Origin: Pseudobutyrivibrio xylanivorans
Lineage (GTDB): Bacteria; Bacillota; Clostridia; Lachnospirales; Lachnospiraceae
Direction: 5' to 3'
Assembly (NCBI RefSeq): GCF_010906925.1
Contig: NZ_VTVE01000001.1
Location: forward strand, 1,054,001 to 1,118,000
DNA: 64,000 nt
Below the pieces are notes generated by a model. The model was given only the letters and a program-made list of their open reading frames with translations, searched no databases and was not told the DNA's origin. The first letter of the stretch is position 1. Each line of letters opens with the position of its first letter. Made by a program: the position numbers and the translations under genes. Positions 16,677-25,887 of this stretch are shown one piece after another.

Positions 16677-17600
16677 TTATTTGCCCTTTCGAGCATCCTC
16701 GTACTTAGCAACAAGCTCATCTACAACTGCAATCAATTTTCCAATTTCAGGCTTTGTAAGCTGCGCATCAGCACCAAGACTTTCACCTTTTCTTCTAATC
16801 TCATCATTGATAAGAGATGAGAAAATGATAACTGGTATATTCTTTAATGTGTCATTTTCCTTTACAAGCTTGCAAAGTCTGTGACCGTCCATAAGGGGCA
16901 TTTCAATATCAGTAATAATAAGGTGGACATCATCAAGAACTGTACCTCTCTGATGGAATTCAACCAGCTTATCCCAACCCTCTTGACCATTCATGTTGAC
17001 AATAAGATTGGTATAACCAGCCTTCTTCAAGCACTCAACAATAAGCTTTGAAAGAAGTGGTGAATCCTCGCAAAGTAAGATAGGTGATTTACTTCTATCA
17101 CGAGTCTCATAATCATCCATCTCGGAAACCTTAAGACCAGTCTCTGGATTGATGTCTGTAACGATCTTCTCGAAGTCAAGGATAACAACAAGTCTATCCT
17201 CAAGCTTAATAACACCTGTAGAAACTCCAGATTCATCAGAGCTAATAGTTGCATCTGGCTTAATGATGTCTTCCCATGATACACGATGAATTCCAAGAAC
17301 CTCATCAACATGGAAAGCAGTGTTTAAACTGTTGAAGTTAGTAATGATGAACAATCCATCATTAGGAGCTTCATCAGTAATATTTAAACATTTGCGAAGA
17401 GAAATGACAGAAATCATAATATCTCTAGGCATGAAGATTCCTTCAATACAAGGGTGCGCGTTTGGCAACGGCGTAACCTGTTGATATAACAAAATCTCCC
17501 TGATCTTGGCAACGTTAATTCCGTAGAAATTTTTGCCAACTTTGAACTCGAGAACCTCCAGCTCATTAGTGCCTGATTCCAATAAAATATTAGTATCCAT
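16677..17600 (-). CDS. cheV: Chemotaxis protein CheV (CheW domain + receiver)
   Basis: CheV couples chemoreceptors to CheA and, when phosphorylated, takes part in adaptation. The 307-residue protein has a CheW-like domain at about 12-150 (EFKVGKNFYGINVAKIREIL at the start) and a response-regulator receiver domain at about 172-300 with the acidic pair CEDS near 177, phospho-acceptor Asp231 in ITDIEMPLMDG, and the conserved Lys in LTKPE near 283. A GAGAGGAG site lies six bases before the start. It is 33 bases downstream of a lipoprotein gene and has its own terminator. No cheA or cheY is in the window. Confidence 0.95.
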   Translation of the reverse strand: MDTNILLESGTNELEVLEFKVGKNFYGINVAKIREILLYQQVTPLPNAHPCIEGIFMPRDIMISVISLRKCLNITDEAPNDGLFIITNFNSLNTAFHVDEVLGIHRVSWEDIIKPDATISSDESGVSTGVIKLEDRLVVILDFEKIVTDINPETGLKVSEMDDYETRDRSKSPILLCEDSPLLSKLIVECLKKAGYTNLIVNMNGQEGWDKLVEFHQRGTVLDDVHLIITDIEMPLMDGHRLCKLVKENDTLKNIPVIIFSSLINDEIRRKGESLGADAQLTKPEIGKLIAVVDELVAKYEDARKGK

Positions 17601-17633
17601 GCAAATCTCCTCTCATTTATAAATCAAAAAGAT

Positions 17634-18395
17634 TTATATTGTTGTCCCTCTTGTTGTGCCATCGCTTGTAACATAAAGCTCAAGTGATGATATATCTTCT
17701 ACTGACGAATTGCTGAATGAGAACACCAAAATCATATCTTTTGATGCACCAGCCGCCAGAGAACCATCAAATCTAGCTAAATCATTAGATACTGGAGTAA
17801 ATTGGGTGGAAACCTTTTCTCCTCCATTTATGGATAGGCTGTATTCCCTATCCGTATAATTTGAAAAATCTACTGCCGAATCAGTTGTATTAGTCGCAGT
17901 TACGTATAAAATAACGTATTTCTTGCCATTTACCTCAGTGAGCACAAAACTCTGTGAAGGCTTAAATTCGGTAGCTACATCAAAGGATGAACAATCAAAT
18001 GTAACTCCTTCAATATCTACTGCATCGGTAAATGACAAACCGGCATCTGAACCCCCATCTTCAGAAGTGGATGATTCAGTGTCATCAGGTGTCTCTATAG
18101 GCTCACCAGTCTCTGGATCAATCTGTACATTTTCTTCATCTACAGGATGTTCTTCAGAAGGATTTTCCTCGTCTACCGCTGCCTCGTATCCCTCTTCAAG
18201 CTCTCCAGCCTTAACTCTTGCATTACAGATACCAGTAGTCTGATTCTTGTTAAATTTCGAAACAGTTTTAGATGCATATAGGGTAATAATTGATTCCTCT
18301 TCCGCTGTCATAGTATAAAGAGGCTCACCGCAGCCTGTTGCTAAAAGAGAAATGCAACTTACACAAATCAAAAGCATACATCTTTTAATTTTCAT
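17634..18395 (-). CDS. Putative lipoprotein with C-terminal Ig-like domain
   Basis: The 253-residue protein has a lipoprotein signal peptide ending in LLATGC (Cys22). An acidic, Pro/Ser/Glu-rich linker (about 75-120) separates it from a beta-rich C-terminal domain (about 130-253) with a VNGKKYVILYVTATNTTDSA core, as seen in DUF4352/DUF5067-type extracellular domains. It is probably a surface-anchored protein of unknown role. It lies between a histidine kinase gene and cheV. A possible promoter TTGAAC-17-TAACAT is in the 83-base upstream gap. Confidence 0.7.
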   Translation of the reverse strand: MKIKRCMLLICVSCISLLATGCGEPLYTMTAEEESIITLYASKTVSKFNKNQTTGICNARVKAGELEEGYEAAVDEENPSEEHPVDEENVQIDPETGEPIETPDDTESSTSEDGGSDAGLSFTDAVDIEGVTFDCSSFDVATEFKPSQSFVLTEVNGKKYVILYVTATNTTDSAVDFSNYTDREYSLSINGGEKVSTQFTPVSNDLARFDGSLAAGASKDMILVFSFSNSSVEDISSLELYVTSDGTTRGTTI

Positions 18396-18478
18396 GCCAT
18401 ACTCCCAATAATAAACTAATCATTAATGGTATGTTAGCATTAAAATGTGTATTGTTCAACATGAAAAATCAGAAAATT

Positions 18479-19981
18479 CTATGAATTTTTGGTGGTTTTT
18501 GTATCTTTTGCAAGAGATAATTCGAACCAAAATTCCACACCATTTTCCAAATTATCCACACCATATTTTTCGTGTAGCAAATCCATAGTGGCTTTTACTA
18601 CTGACAAACCTATACCACTTCCGCCATATTCACGGCTTCTGGCCTTGTCAGCCTTGTAAAATTTTTCCCAAATATGTTTAATATCTTTCTTGGAAATATT
18701 ATTGCCTGAATTGAATACACTAATTCGAACTTTTCCTTTTTTTACAAATTCGTACTTAACATTTATAACATTCTCATTCAAAACATAGTGAATGGCATTG
18801 CTGATAAAGTTGGTAATAACCTGCTCTACCAAGAACTCGTCAGCATGGACATAGCACTCTTCTTTATTAATAAATGAATAGGTAATATTCTGAGCTTCAA
18901 AATTAATCTTGTTGCTATCCACTACGCTATCAATCATCTCAGTAAGGTTGAAATCAACATAATCGATATTCATCTGTCCAGCTTCAAGCTGATTCAAAAT
19001 AAGCATCTCTCGAACAAGTCTATTCATCTTGTTGGCTTCGTCGATAATGATATCAAGATAAATCTGACGGCTATTTTCATCCTCCATAATACCTTCCTGG
19101 AGGCCCTCAGCATAACCTTGAATCAATGCAATTGGAGTCTTAAGCTCATGGGAAACATTTGAGACAAATTCCTTACGCATATTCTCTGTCTCTTCTCTAA
19201 CTTCCAAATCATGCTTTAAGCTTTCATTGGCATCCCTAAGTTGCTCAATAGCACGCTTAAGGGTTGTGGACATTTCATTTATATGCTCGCCCAAATCATC
19301 AAGCTCATTGTAGACCCTTTGCGGATAGTATCTAGCTTGAAAATCAAAGTTGGAAATTCTTTTAGTAATATCAATAATCCCATAAAGAGGCTTTGAAAAG
19401 CTCTTAATTACGTAATGACTAATTACAGTGGAAATACCAAGAGCAACCACAACCATGAATAAGAAAAATCTATTGGTAATGTGTAATGTACGAGATATTC
19501 CAGCGTATGAAGTACGCATAAATACAATACTTCCATCAGGAAGGCATCCTCTAAAAACTAAATACCTATCATCTGCTCCTGGAAACTTACAGGTAAAAAT
19601 CTGATATTCATCTGTGGTCTGAAGAATCTTGACAGAATCATCTTTTGAATACATAGAAAAGCTGAGTTGCTGGCTAAGCACCTCAGGATCAGAATTAGAT
19701 TTTACGAGAGATTCACCGTCAGGTCCTAATATAATTACGTAAACAGAATATCTATCAAATAATGCAGTCAAGGGCATCTGATTATCCTCTTCATATAGAT
19801 TGCCATCCTCTTGCATTACCTTAAGCTCATTAAAAACTGAGCGCATATCCTTCTTTTTTTGGCGCAAATAATAATCGCCTAAAAAGTAGGCTGTTAGCAG
19901 ACTAATTAATACTAGTGTTCCTAGAAATATAGTTGCTATCAATCCTACAATTTGGCGATTAATTTTATTAGACCTTTGCAT
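18479..19981 (-). CDS. Membrane sensor histidine kinase
   Basis: This is the sensor of the two-component pair with the OmpR-type regulator upstream. It has about 500 residues: a membrane segment near 10-32, an extracellular sensor to about 168, a second segment near 169-191, a HAMP linker, a HisKA domain with His278 in VSHELKTPIALIQGY, and a HATPase domain with GGSGIGLSVVKA near the end. I chose the ATG at 19981, which overlaps the regulator by 14 bases; a TTG nine bases earlier is also possible. The layout matches PhoR/WalK-like kinases. The signal is unknown. Confidence 0.93.
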   Translation of the reverse strand: MQRSNKINRQIVGLIATIFLGTLVLISLLTAYFLGDYYLRQKKKDMRSVFNELKVMQEDGNLYEEDNQMPLTALFDRYSVYVIILGPDGESLVKSNSDPEVLSQQLSFSMYSKDDSVKILQTTDEYQIFTCKFPGADDRYLVFRGCLPDGSIVFMRTSYAGISRTLHITNRFFLFMVVVALGISTVISHYVIKSFSKPLYGIIDITKRISNFDFQARYYPQRVYNELDDLGEHINEMSTTLKRAIEQLRDANESLKHDLEVREETENMRKEFVSNVSHELKTPIALIQGYAEGLQEGIMEDENSRQIYLDIIIDEANKMNRLVREMLILNQLEAGQMNIDYVDFNLTEMIDSVVDSNKINFEAQNITYSFINKEECYVHADEFLVEQVITNFISNAIHYVLNENVINVKYEFVKKGKVRISVFNSGNNISKKDIKHIWEKFYKADKARSREYGGSGIGLSVVKATMDLLHEKYGVDNLENGVEFWFELSLAKDTKTTKNS

Positions 19982-20657
19982 CGACTTCAAACTTATACCC
20001 CATGCCCCAAATAGTCTTAATATAATTTCCTTTGTCGTCTAGTTTGCTGCGAAGCTTTTTAACGTGTGTATCGATAGTTCTTGCATCTCCGAAGTAATCA
20101 TAATCCCATACATGATTGAGGATTTTCTCTCTGGAAAGAGCAATACCTTCGTTGTTGATGAAGTAATAAAGAAGCTCGAACTCCTTAACAGAAAGTTCAA
20201 CTGGAGCTCCATCATTAGTAGCTACATGTGCATCCACATCAAGCTGAATACCGCCTGCTTCAACAACCTTCTTGCCTACAGACTCATCTGCGCTTCTTCT
20301 AAGCACTGCATTAACACGTGCCATAAGAATCTTTGGAGAAAATGGCTTGTTAATGTACTCGTCTGCACCAAGCTCAAATCCATTAAGGACATCATTCTCC
20401 TCGCCCTTGGCTGTAAGCATTAAAACAGGAATTGAAGACGTCTCTCTGATTTCCTTGAGTACAGCAAAGCCATCAACTTTCGGCATCATGACATCTAATA
20501 TGATAAGTGAAATGTCACTATCCATGTAGAAGATATCAAGAGCTTGTTCTCCATTTTCAGCCTCTACTACCTCGTAATCCTCTCTTACTAAATAATCCTT
20601 GATGAGCTTTCTCATTCGGCTCTCATCATCAGCCACAAGAATTTTGTTCTTCGACAT
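19968..20657 (-). CDS. OmpR/PhoB-family response regulator
   Basis: This 229-residue DNA-binding regulator is partner to the histidine kinase that overlaps its 3' end. The receiver domain (about 1-120) has the acidic pair DD at 10-11, phospho-acceptor Asp55 in ILDVMMPKVDG and Lys in NKPFSP near 105. A winged-helix output domain (about 130-226) follows, with the recognition region DARTIDTHVKKLRSKL and the wing TIWGMGYKFE. It lies 36 bases after a small membrane protein gene, likely in the same operon. Confidence 0.96.
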   Translation of the reverse strand: MSKNKILVADDESRMRKLIKDYLVREDYEVVEAENGEQALDIFYMDSDISLIILDVMMPKVDGFAVLKEIRETSSIPVLMLTAKGEENDVLNGFELGADEYINKPFSPKILMARVNAVLRRSADESVGKKVVEAGGIQLDVDAHVATNDGAPVELSVKEFELLYYFINNEGIALSREKILNHVWDYDYFGDARTIDTHVKKLRSKLDDKGNYIKTIWGMGYKFEVDAKV

Positions 20658-20693
20658 AACACCAACCCCATCCTTGAATAATTATTTGTTCCT

Positions 20694-21305
20694 CTATTGA
20701 ACTGAAGAGTTTTCCCTTTCTTCAAGAGCCTTCTCACGAGCTTTTAACTCGGCTTCCCTTTCATCAAGCTCCTGCTTCCAGGTAGAATACTGATCAGTAA
20801 TAGTCTCTTCGTAATTAAGTATCGTAGGACTGTTAATTGTGCTACTGACATAAAACATACCTATGACACATAACAGAAGTGTAAGCGAAACAACTATAAG
20901 TACGCTATTAATGATTTTTAACTTTCTAATCTGTTTTAGCTCTGGACTAGTATCAGATTTAGAAAGCACCCTATTTTTTTCTTGAGCATCAGAATCATCA
21001 TCACCCTTTTCATCAGATTCTGACTGTAACTCTTGTTCCCCTATCGTATATACATCTTCAACCTCATCTTCAGCAAACATCCCTGAAACTAATAAATTCT
21101 GCCGAAGTTGAGATAAAAACCCCAATCCAATTTCAGTTGAAAACAAGCGCTGTTTAAGAAGCTTGTTGTAAATCTGAAGAACTGTCTTCTCGTCAGCTTC
21201 TTTTATCTGACCAAGAATATACTCTACAGTCTTAAGCTCCTTAGCTGCCTTCTTTGCGCTTTCCTCATCGTTAAAGATATATCCACCTATATTATATTTT
21301 GCCAT
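20694..21305 (-). CDS. Single-pass membrane protein with C-terminal coiled coil, unknown
   Basis: The 203-residue protein begins with a conserved-looking MAKYNIGGYIFNDEESAKKAAKEL region, followed by a helical cytoplasmic domain, an acidic linker (about 93-110), one membrane segment near 131-153, and a short extracellular tail that ends in a charged coiled coil (ELDEREAELKAREKALEERE). It is the first gene of an apparent operon with the OmpR-type regulator and the histidine kinase, so it may modulate that system, but this is inference. I do not recognise the family. Confidence 0.65.
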   Translation of the reverse strand: MAKYNIGGYIFNDEESAKKAAKELKTVEYILGQIKEADEKTVLQIYNKLLKQRLFSTEIGLGFLSQLRQNLLVSGMFAEDEVEDVYTIGEQELQSESDEKGDDDSDAQEKNRVLSKSDTSPELKQIRKLKIINSVLIVVSLTLLLCVIGMFYVSSTINSPTILNYEETITDQYSTWKQELDEREAELKAREKALEERENSSVQ

Positions 21306-21372
21306 ATCTTTTACCTGAAAATGATTATATTAATATATTAGCAATTATAGACAAAAAAATCTATCAATATCT

Positions 21373-22608
21373 TTATTTTTTTGCATTTATTCTGAAAAGT
21401 CCGCAAATACAAACCACAACGCCAGCCAATGTAATAACTGTACTGAACCATAATGAGAATGTGACACCGAAGGTATACATGCAGCCGCCTCCAACAAAAC
21501 TTGCAAGAGCATTAGCAAGTGTCATGGCAACTACAAGGAATGCCTGTCCCTTAACTGAATCCTTAGCAGGCATAAACTCATCGACAAAATGAACAGATGC
21601 TGGAATGAAAAGTGCAAAAGCAAGGGCCTGGAAAATCATACTAAAGTAAAGCATGCCAACAGTTGAAGCTAATGCTGTAAATAAAATCTTAACAAAGAAG
21701 AAAAATGCTGAAATTCCAAATAAAAGCTTAGTGCTATATCTATATTTTATCTTGTTGAATAAAATCATTGCTGGAAGTTCAACCAAAGCAGCAAGTGCTA
21801 AGATTCCACCTGTATCAGCCTCATCTCCACCTACGTGACTTGTAATCTGATAAACAAAGTTATTAATTAAAACATGTCCGAAGAAAAAGCATGTAACACC
21901 AATCATGATTACAAAGAAAGCCATGTTATCTGAAATAAATTTCTTGACTGTCTTAACTGTGATTTCCTCTCCAACCTGTCTTTTCTCAAATGGATCGTAT
22001 TCTTTTGCGAAAGACTTAGATGATTTACTAAGAGTATATCTAAGCCAAATGAGTATAGACATAAATCCAACTGAAGCAATAAATCCAAGTATTGGAAGAA
22101 CACGCTCCGAAGAAGCCTTCATTAAATTTCCTGCCACCAAACTAATGACAAAGAAAAACAACGAACCGTTTGCTCTAGCAACGCCATAATTCATCTCAAC
22201 GCCACGGTCTTCGATGAAGAAATTAAGAGCATTTAGAAATGGCTGTACAAGCTGTGCAAACATAACACCAATAAAGAATGTAAGCCCTGTAGCTATAGAC
22301 TTTCCTGATGTAGTGCAAGCAAGAAACATATCAATAGTAACAATAATACCAAGAACTGTAAGTACATCCACTACTGTATAGCGGCTAGAATTATCTGTAT
22401 TAATTGAAATAATTGGCTGTAAAATAGCAGCCATTGCAAAAGCAAGTGCAAAAAGTATTCCTATTCCTGCAGTAGAATACCCTCTGTCCGATAGGTAAGC
22501 TGAGCCCAAACTAATAGCACAGCACACTATCATCCAATAAAATCCCTGTAATAAAAAATACTGGAAATTTAATCGGAAGTCATTTGATGTCTTTAATCTT
22601 TCTAGCAT
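21373..22608 (-). CDS. Major facilitator superfamily transporter
   Basis: The 411-residue polytopic membrane protein has about 12 hydrophobic segments with a long cytoplasmic loop around 195-215 (KSSKSFAKEYDPFEKRQ), the usual MFS division into two six-helix halves. The start MLERLKTSNDFRLNFQYFLL resembles the LacY/nucleoside-symporter-like branch of MFS_1-like proteins. Substrate cannot be predicted. It is divergent from the EEP-family gene and separated by 67 bases from the next minus-strand operon. Confidence 0.82.
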   Translation of the reverse strand: MLERLKTSNDFRLNFQYFLLQGFYWMIVCCAISLGSAYLSDRGYSTAGIGILFALAFAMAAILQPIISINTDNSSRYTVVDVLTVLGIIVTIDMFLACTTSGKSIATGLTFFIGVMFAQLVQPFLNALNFFIEDRGVEMNYGVARANGSLFFFVISLVAGNLMKASSERVLPILGFIASVGFMSILIWLRYTLSKSSKSFAKEYDPFEKRQVGEEITVKTVKKFISDNMAFFVIMIGVTCFFFGHVLINNFVYQITSHVGGDEADTGGILALAALVELPAMILFNKIKYRYSTKLLFGISAFFFFVKILFTALASTVGMLYFSMIFQALAFALFIPASVHFVDEFMPAKDSVKGQAFLVVAMTLANALASFVGGGCMYTFGVTFSLWFSTVITLAGVVVCICGLFRINAKK

Positions 22609-22676
22609 AATATTAACTCTCCTTTTATTACATTATAGTAAATCTGTAGAAATATATCAAAAATTCACTATACGTG

Positions 22677-22682
22677 TATAAT
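22677..22682 (+). promoter_or_regulatory. Extended -10 promoter element for the EEP-family gene
   Basis: TGTATAAT (TATAAT at 22677-22682, preceded by TG one base away) is an extended -10 element about 50 bases before the start codon. No good -35 box is visible, which is normal for extended -10 promoters. Confidence 0.5.
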
Positions 22683-22732
22683 GTGATAGAATGTAACAAT
22701 CAATTTTTAGAAAGGAACACAAATTATTACTT

Positions 22733-23818
22733 ATGATGAAAAAAACAATCAAATCGTTACTAATTCTATTACTCTCACTTATATTGATTGTATTAGGTTA
22801 TTTTGCTTACTTATTTATCGCATACCACAGGATAGATGACAATCTATCTCTTGATATTTCAAACAGTGGCAATCCAACAGATAAAATTAATGTCGGTCAA
22901 ACCTATAGAGTATCCTCTGCAAATGTAGGATTTGGTGCCTACTCCGATGACTTTTCATTTTTCATGGATGGAGGCACAGAGTCATGGGCCTTCTCAAAAG
23001 AGGCAGTAAACAACAATATCACAAATGAAGCTAAACTCTGTCAGTCTTTAGAACCTGACTTTTATCTCTTTCAGGAAGTGGATATTGATTCCACTCGCTC
23101 ATACCATGTAGACGAAGCAGCGCTTCTCACACAGGTAATATCTGAAAACACAAAAGATACAAGCTGTACATTTGCTGTAAACTACGATAGTCCATTTTTA
23201 ATGTATCCATTGACTCAACCACATGGCAAGTCAAAATCAGGACTTTTAACAGTGAGCAGTGTCACAATAAATGATTCTGTTCGCCGACAGCTTCCTATTG
23301 AAACTGGATTCTCTAAATTCTTAGATTTAGATCGCTGCTACGCAAAAAACTATATAGACGTAGATAACGGTAAACAACTAGTCCTTTTCAACGTACATCT
23401 TTCTGCATATACAACCGACCCAAGTACTGCTGTAAATCAAATCAAAATGCTTACAGAAGATATGCAAGCTGAATATGATGCTGGCAACTACGTAATAGTA
23501 GGTGGCGACATGAATAAGGATCTATTAGGTGATTCCTCTGAATATTTCGGAGGCGATAAGGAAAGCCATCCTTGGGCAAAAACATTCCCAACTGAGCTCT
23601 TGCCAGATTCATTTGAAATAGTAGGTCCAATTGATGAATACAATCCAGCTCCATCTTGCCGTAACGCAGATGCACCATATACTGAGAATACATTTGTACT
23701 AACTGTAGACGGATTTATCATCTCATCAAACGTAGAACTCGTTGATGCAAATGTTTTAAATGCAGAGTTTAAATACTCAGACCACAATCCAGTCTACATG
23801 GACTTCATTTTGAAATAA
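22733..23818 (+). CDS. Endonuclease/exonuclease/phosphatase-family protein, membrane anchored
   Basis: The 361-residue protein has an N-terminal membrane anchor (residues about 5-27) and an extracytoplasmic EEP-fold domain. The fold is suggested by SANVGFGAYSDDF near 62, LFQEVDIDSTR near 120 (metal-binding Glu), NVHLSAY near 223, GGDMNKDLLG near 255 and the terminal SDHNPVYMDF (catalytic Asp-His). EEP relatives include phosphodiesterases and sphingomyelinase-like enzymes, so the substrate is open. It starts MMKK; the second Met is equally possible. Its stop codon abuts the stop codon of the convergent gene without any intergenic base. Confidence 0.82.
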   Translation: MMKKTIKSLLILLLSLILIVLGYFAYLFIAYHRIDDNLSLDISNSGNPTDKINVGQTYRVSSANVGFGAYSDDFSFFMDGGTESWAFSKEAVNNNITNEAKLCQSLEPDFYLFQEVDIDSTRSYHVDEAALLTQVISENTKDTSCTFAVNYDSPFLMYPLTQPHGKSKSGLLTVSSVTINDSVRRQLPIETGFSKFLDLDRCYAKNYIDVDNGKQLVLFNVHLSAYTTDPSTAVNQIKMLTEDMQAEYDAGNYVIVGGDMNKDLLGDSSEYFGGDKESHPWAKTFPTELLPDSFEIVGPIDEYNPAPSCRNADAPYTENTFVLTVDGFIISSNVELVDANVLNAEFKYSDHNPVYMDFILK

Positions 23819-25030
23819 TTAAGCTTGGCTAGCCTTAGGGCTAGTGCCACATAGCTTATCAACAGATTTGATGATTTCCTGAATTTCAGGAAGATAGTGC
23901 TCATGCTCAGTCATGAGCCTATCTATTTCATCTCTTTCTTCTTGGACAATTCTTCTATGATCTTCTATTCTATCTCTGATTTTCTTGCGTCTCATAACAA
24001 GTCTATGACGACACTCTGACATATCCTGACGGTTAATCAAAGCATTTACCTGATTAAGCCATATTTTGTCATCAGCAAGACCTATCTCAGAAAGAATTCT
24101 CTCAAGCTTATCGTTGTAAAACTCAAGATCATAATTGTTTTGAATATATCTCTTTTGATCTCGAATCTTGTCCTGATACTGTTCCCAAACATACTGTAGT
24201 TCAGCAGCTGAAGAAACGTGATATTTGTCTTTTATGTACTCAATGCCATTGGTGACATTAACGTACTTCATTCTCTCAACATTCAATACGCTTATTGCCT
24301 GATTGAGATGAACTATCGCTTGGTGGTTTCCTTTAACAATGGAGTTTTGTCTAAGGAATACAATAAAACCGCTGGTAGCGCATATAAATAATACTATATA
24401 CACCCATATATAAATATCTGCCTTGGCAGAGCTCTGAGCTGCATTGTACATAACGTAAAGTAGCATTAAAAGCGCCATAAAACTAACCATAATGATAGAG
24501 GCCATTTTCTTAAATAGCTTTTTCTGCTCTCTAAGCTCTTCTCTTTCGATTTCCCAACGGCTCTTCTCCCCTTCCATATATGAAAGGCTTCGCTTGATTT
24601 TAGCCTGATAAATCTCGTTATCTATATATCGATTAATAATCTCCGGCATATCCTTTTCATCGCTGGAAATCACCTCGAATTGTTCCTCGGTAATGTTTCG
24701 AGAAACACCCTTTGAACTGAGAATGCTTTCCTCAAGCTCGCAGATTTTAGAAGCTGTGTTCCTAAGTATCTTCGCCTCTTCCTTAGGCATATTCTCGATA
24801 GCTTTGATGTCGTTAAGATACTGAGTGACAATTCTATACTCTGTCTTTTGCTTCTCTAATTCTTTGGTGGAGGCAATAATCTGCTCACAGGAATCCAAAA
24901 TATAGTGCTCAAGTTTTTTAGGATTCCAAGTGTCAATGCCTTCAATTTGAGAATAGACTCTGCTGAAAGCATCATCGATTTTAGCTGCCTTAAGTTCCTT
25001 TTTCTTTTTACGATTTGTAAATAAACCCAT
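23819..25030 (-). CDS. Two-TM coiled-coil membrane protein of the Hsp70-like operon, unknown
   Basis: The last gene of a four-gene operon encodes 403 residues. A basic N-terminus (GLFTNRKKKKELKAAK) leads into a helical coiled-coil region to about 170, two closely spaced membrane segments near 177-197 and 207-228 with only a short outside loop, and a second long charged coiled coil to the C-terminus. Both long arms should be cytoplasmic. I do not recognise a named family. It starts 15 bases after the TPR-like gene. It could be the membrane anchor for the ATPase and solenoid proteins of this operon (inference). Confidence 0.65.
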   Translation of the reverse strand: MGLFTNRKKKKELKAAKIDDAFSRVYSQIEGIDTWNPKKLEHYILDSCEQIIASTKELEKQKTEYRIVTQYLNDIKAIENMPKEEAKILRNTASKICELEESILSSKGVSRNITEEQFEVISSDEKDMPEIINRYIDNEIYQAKIKRSLSYMEGEKSRWEIEREELREQKKLFKKMASIIMVSFMALLMLLYVMYNAAQSSAKADIYIWVYIVLFICATSGFIVFLRQNSIVKGNHQAIVHLNQAISVLNVERMKYVNVTNGIEYIKDKYHVSSAAELQYVWEQYQDKIRDQKRYIQNNYDLEFYNDKLERILSEIGLADDKIWLNQVNALINRQDMSECRHRLVMRRKKIRDRIEDHRRIVQEERDEIDRLMTEHEHYLPEIQEIIKSVDKLCGTSPKASQA

Positions 25031-25045
25031 TTAGACTCTCCCGAA

Positions 25046-25879
25046 TTATATTTTACAAAGCTTAATATATTCCTTCTTCCAACTATTAATTATATTAGTC
25101 ATTACCTCCCTAGAGGACTGGCGATTGGAATCATCTGAAAGTAAATCATTAATAGCCCTGTCAAAATCTACTATCTTTTCGTTGTTGGTAGCCCCTAAGA
25201 TAATATTGTTAACCTCATAAATTTCATCATTAGGAACCTGATATTTCTTTACAAACTCCTGAAAGCCTTCTTCATTGTGAGCACATTTATTGGCATACAA
25301 AAGACAATATAATGTCTGTTTTTTATGATTTCTCTTGTATCCCTCATCAAAACACTTGATAGCCTCATCAAACAGAAACAGCTTAGCAAAAGCGCAACCT
25401 AAATTGTGGTACACATCTCCCTCTGTCACTGCAGACATCTGCTTGGTTAAATCATCAGCAAGAAGCGTCTCATACTCATATACTGCATCTATAAGCTTGT
25501 CTCCAGCCATTAGCCTATCAGCGCGAAGCTTTCTTCGCTCTGGTTCTGATTTATTCTCGAATGTGGAAATAATAGATAAAACATCCTTAATCTCCTTATT
25601 TGAAGAATAACCATTGGCGCTTAGTATGTGTCCTACAAAAATATGTAAAGGTGCATTGCTTTGAACTAGTCCAAGAAGCTCTTTTGAAAGAGTCTGATTC
25701 TTAAGCTCTCGACCAATCCAATTACATAGTTCTGGGCTCATCAACTTGGAAGATAATAGATATACATTGTTTAAAATATAATAACTAAGTTCTTCCAAAG
25801 AGTATACATTCAAGGACGCCTCCTCAATGTAATAAGGTGAAGCCGCTATTGAGTTTTTGCAAATAATTAATGTACTCAT
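25046..25879 (-). CDS. TPR-like helical protein of the Hsp70-like operon
   Basis: The 277-residue soluble protein is mostly helical. A TPR-type repeat is visible around 165-200 (DVYHNLGCAFAKLFLFDEAI followed by KCFDEGYKRN), with a partial one before it (AGDKLIDAVYEYETLL). The first ~110 residues form an uncharacterised helical domain. It starts eight bases after the Hsp70-like ATPase gene and probably acts as an adaptor for it, as TPR proteins often do for Hsp70s; this last point is inference from the context. Confidence 0.68.
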   Translation of the reverse strand: MSTLIICKNSIAASPYYIEEASLNVYSLEELSYYILNNVYLLSSKLMSPELCNWIGRELKNQTLSKELLGLVQSNAPLHIFVGHILSANGYSSNKEIKDVLSIISTFENKSEPERRKLRADRLMAGDKLIDAVYEYETLLADDLTKQMSAVTEGDVYHNLGCAFAKLFLFDEAIKCFDEGYKRNHKKQTLYCLLYANKCAHNEEGFQEFVKKYQVPNDEIYEVNNIILGATNNEKIVDFDRAINDLLSDDSNRQSSREVMTNIINSWKKEYIKLCKI

Positions 25880-25887
25880 AAAACACC

